Positions 37,528 to 39,463 of a stretch of 39,463 bases of DNA are shown one piece after another. Both the position numbers and the translations under genes were made by a program. How positions within the stretch are numbered: position 1 is the first letter of the stretch; each line of letters begins with the position of its first letter. Origin of the DNA: Amoeboradix gromovi (lineage: Eukaryota > Sanchytriomycota > Sanchytriomycetes > Sanchytriales > Sanchytriaceae); NCBI GenBank assembly GCA_018985225.1, contig JADGIF010000018.1, positions 1 through 39,463 of the forward strand, written 5' to 3'. The notes beneath the pieces were generated by a model. It was not told where the DNA came from. It was given only the letters and a program-made list of their open reading frames with translations, and searched no databases.

Positions 37528-39223
37528 TTACTTGTTCTTGGCACAATATTTCTTAACATATTTCTTTACTTTTTCTTCTTTAGATGTAGTCCAGGGCTGT
37601 ATGCAATTATGCCTAACTAATTCTGCATCAATTATGGTATCAGTAATCTATATTAGTGTAATCTACTTTTTTCGCATGCTCCTTAAATTTGTCTTTGTTT
37701 TTCTTTAATTCATGTCCATATTTAGATAGCCTACTTATAACAGTATTACTTATGTCTTTCCTGAGTTGCTTATATGCGATGGATAGATACTTGTCTTTTT
37801 CAAATGATTTCTTCAAATTCAACAGCTTTTTGATCTCAATTTCAGCCATTACAGTGTCCACATCCAAGTCATCGACAGTATCTAGTTTAGGTGTCATTAC
37901 TTCAATGTTGTCTCTTGTTTCCTTCTCCTCTAACTCTCTGGGTCTCTTTGTTTGTCTTTTGCCGTACTTATTCTCGTAGTAGATGCCTCTCTGGTCTTTG
38001 TAGCATTTCCAGTCTTTGTCTAACGTGTCATCTTCTATTAATACAGCAGGCGATCTCTGCTGACTAAATGGAGTTGGCTCAGTAATGGTTTTCTGCCTCT
38101 TGGGCTTCGGATTTACAGGTTCAGGCGATGGTCTTCTCTTCTTAGTTATTATTATGTCCATTTTGAGACTGTTCCATTTCTCATACAGCAAAGTTAATTC
38201 TTTTGTGCTCGTATCCAGAAGTGCTTCTATCTGTTGAAGCAAACCAACCTTGACTAGATAATTCTTCCTAGTTAGTGGTAATAAATTGCATAAATGAATA
38301 ATATCCTTGAAGAATGGCTCCTTAGTGTATTGAGACAACGAGTCCTTGAGCATTAACAGTCCGTGGCAATTTATAAATGCCAAGTGTATCATCTTATCGC
38401 TTCGCAGCAACTGGTATAAGCTAGATTCAAATTGCGCCAAAGTCATGTCCTTCAAAAATAAACGCATCATTTTCAAAATTTCATCTTGATTTTCAAATGG
38501 AACCGCATTTTCCATCATATCTTTACGTGCTATAGCAGATATCTCAGCCATATCTTCTTTAGCCTGTCCAATGTAACCACGACACGTAGGTTCATTGCAA
38601 AAGCATTTTTGGGGTTTTCCAAAGCGTTCAAAATTGTAATCGAAAGTCAGTTCCTCATCTTTACAAATAAATCTTGTGGCAAATAGTCCCATTCTTAATC
38701 GGTTGTTTACAATCCATTGTTGAATAGAACAATTAGGATTACAAGAGTGATTACAAAATCTAGCAATACCACCCCTTTTGGTTGCATCAACATACTCATT
38801 TGATCGCAAAGACATTCCATAAAAATGTTGATGATTTTGTTTGGTATATTCTTTTATCCTTTTATGAAAACTCTTTTCTGTTATAAATTCACCAACATAC
38901 TCCATGATAAATTCTGATTTGTTTATATCTTCTCTGGCAACTACTCCGAATCCTTTGTTGGCGGTCTGTATCACACTTACATTCTTATACTCTTTATTTT
39001 GAAATTTCATGTTTCTACAAATTTCAGCAACGGGACAAGTATCGGCAAGACATTCGATAAGTAGTTCTCTGTTAACGCAACTATCTTCACAGGGATCAGT
39101 AAATTGGCAGTGGCACTTAAATTCGCCGGTATGTTGAGCTATTCCAATTTGTTTGTTTTGGTACTCATTGTCTTCTATCAGAATGAATGTTGATAGCGCT
39201 GCTTCTTCAACGTTAGTTGACAT
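37528..39223 (-). CDS. SET2: Histone H3K36 methyltransferase Set2, one microintron
   Basis: 558 aa after removing a 19-nt intron (37648..37666). AWS domain about 35-75 (CHCQFTDPCEDSCVNRELLIEC, in part). SET domain 78-200 with RFCNHSCNPNC (155-165) and ELTFDYNF (191-198). Post-SET CFCNEPTCRGYIG (207-219). A helical TFIIS-N-like section covers about 255-355 (LLPLTRKNYLVKVGLLQ). A WW-like domain follows (WKCYKDQRGIYYENKYGK, 405-422). The SRI domain begins near 470 and is completed only by the last exon (ITDTIIDAELVRH...). SRI binds the phosphorylated RNA polymerase II tail, so Set2 methylates H3K36 during elongation. The full set of domains makes this an intact orthologue. ATG at 39223. Confidence 0.95.
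37648..37666 (-). other. 19-nt microintron in SET2
   Basis: On the minus strand GTAGATTACACTAATATAG, phase 0. Removal joins HAKK to ITDTIID and adds the last 39 residues of the SRI domain. The 3' end CTAATATAG equals that of the LCMT1 intron. Confidence 0.87.
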
Positions 39224-39266
39224 AGTAATTATGACTTGTTTTGAAGAAAACTCCTTTTAATCCATT

Positions 39267-39463
39267 TAGGACATCAAATATAAAAACTGGACTAACTTTC
39301 TGATACAGTTTGAATCATTATCTCAGCTTTATTAATTTTATGGATTTAAGAGGCGAGTGGACATTCAGCTAGTTGTGGAGTTGACGAGTATAAAAGGAAA
39401 ATAAATATTCTGTACAGCTATTCTCTTACTCTTTCATCCAATCTTTATTTCAAATAAACCTCT
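39267..39463 (-). mobile_element. MITE copy F, cut by the window edge
   Basis: Starts with AGGACATCAAATATAAAAAC and continues in reverse orientation through TATGGATTTAAGAGGCGAGT, GAGTTGACGAGTATAAAAGG and GTACAGCTATTCTCTTACTC. This is the reverse complement of the right half of copies A, C and E. Its other end lies outside the window. It sits 43 bp upstream of the SET2 start codon. Confidence 0.82.

Noticed and set aside
367-37666. Alternative genetic code or programmed frameshifting as the cause of the broken genes
   Set aside because: Breaks always coincide with 19-20-nt GT/GC-AG segments that shift frame. TAA, TAG and TGA are all used as terminal stops and none occurs inside a spliced gene.
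1-39463. CRISPR array or bacterial operon structure
   Set aside because: No regularly spaced direct repeats; genes are eukaryotic with introns and poly(A) signals.

Overview
This is a eukaryotic nuclear window: AT-rich, gene-dense, standard genetic code, almost certainly from a fungus or a close relative on the fungal side of the opisthokonts. Reasons: a PacC/Rim101-type zinc-finger protein, an Adp1-type ABCG transporter with EGF-like repeats, an OPT oligopeptide transporter, Set2 with AWS-SET-postSET-TFIIS-like-WW-SRI order, Sfm1, and Fanzor relics. The species cannot be named from sequence alone; the compactness suggests an early-diverging lineage (chytrid, rozellid/microsporidia-allied or zoopagomycote type).

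Layout. 1-7.6 kb: ABCG transporter (minus) head-to-head with a voltage-gated K+ channel, then an OPT transporter converging on SFM1. 7.6-9.6 kb: a Cys-rich surface protein, then two abutting MITEs. 9.6-15.2 kb: GAA1, a Mex67/NXF1 mRNA exporter, a third MITE, and SDHAF2 converging on a 4-TM protein. 15.9-21 kb: peroxisomal carnitine acyltransferase, a 669-aa unknown and a second 4-TM paralogue. 21.8-23.5 kb: a broken DDE-type transposase followed by a Fanzor (eukaryotic TnpB-like) C-terminal relic. 24.2-28.7 kb: third 4-TM paralogue, ASH2/Bre2, tubulin cofactor B, a 5S rRNA gene and an ammonium transporter. 30-32.1 kb: tight co-oriented group of ATG4, ENY2/Sus1 and a 250-aa unknown. 32.8-39.5 kb: MITE, PacC-like protein, PP2A leucine carboxyl methyltransferase, second Fanzor relic, MITE, TMEM42-like protein, SET2, and a MITE cut by the window edge.

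The most striking signal is in how the genes are broken. Eight genes read correctly only if an intron of 19-20 nt is removed. Seven of the eight carry a TAAT motif just before the terminal AG, and one uses a GC donor. Polyadenylation signals (AATAAA) often overlap or touch the stop codon, and convergent genes can be 2 bp apart. By use: 15 of 23 genes end in TAA, 7 in TAG and 1 in TGA.

Functional links: Mex67 and Sus1/ENY2 act together in mRNA export (TREX-2), ASH2 and SET2 write H3K4 and H3K36 methylation, and several transporters serve nitrogen and peptide uptake. The genes are not arranged as pathway clusters. The mobile fraction (six MITE copies, two Fanzor relics, one DDE relic) sits in the few wide gaps.
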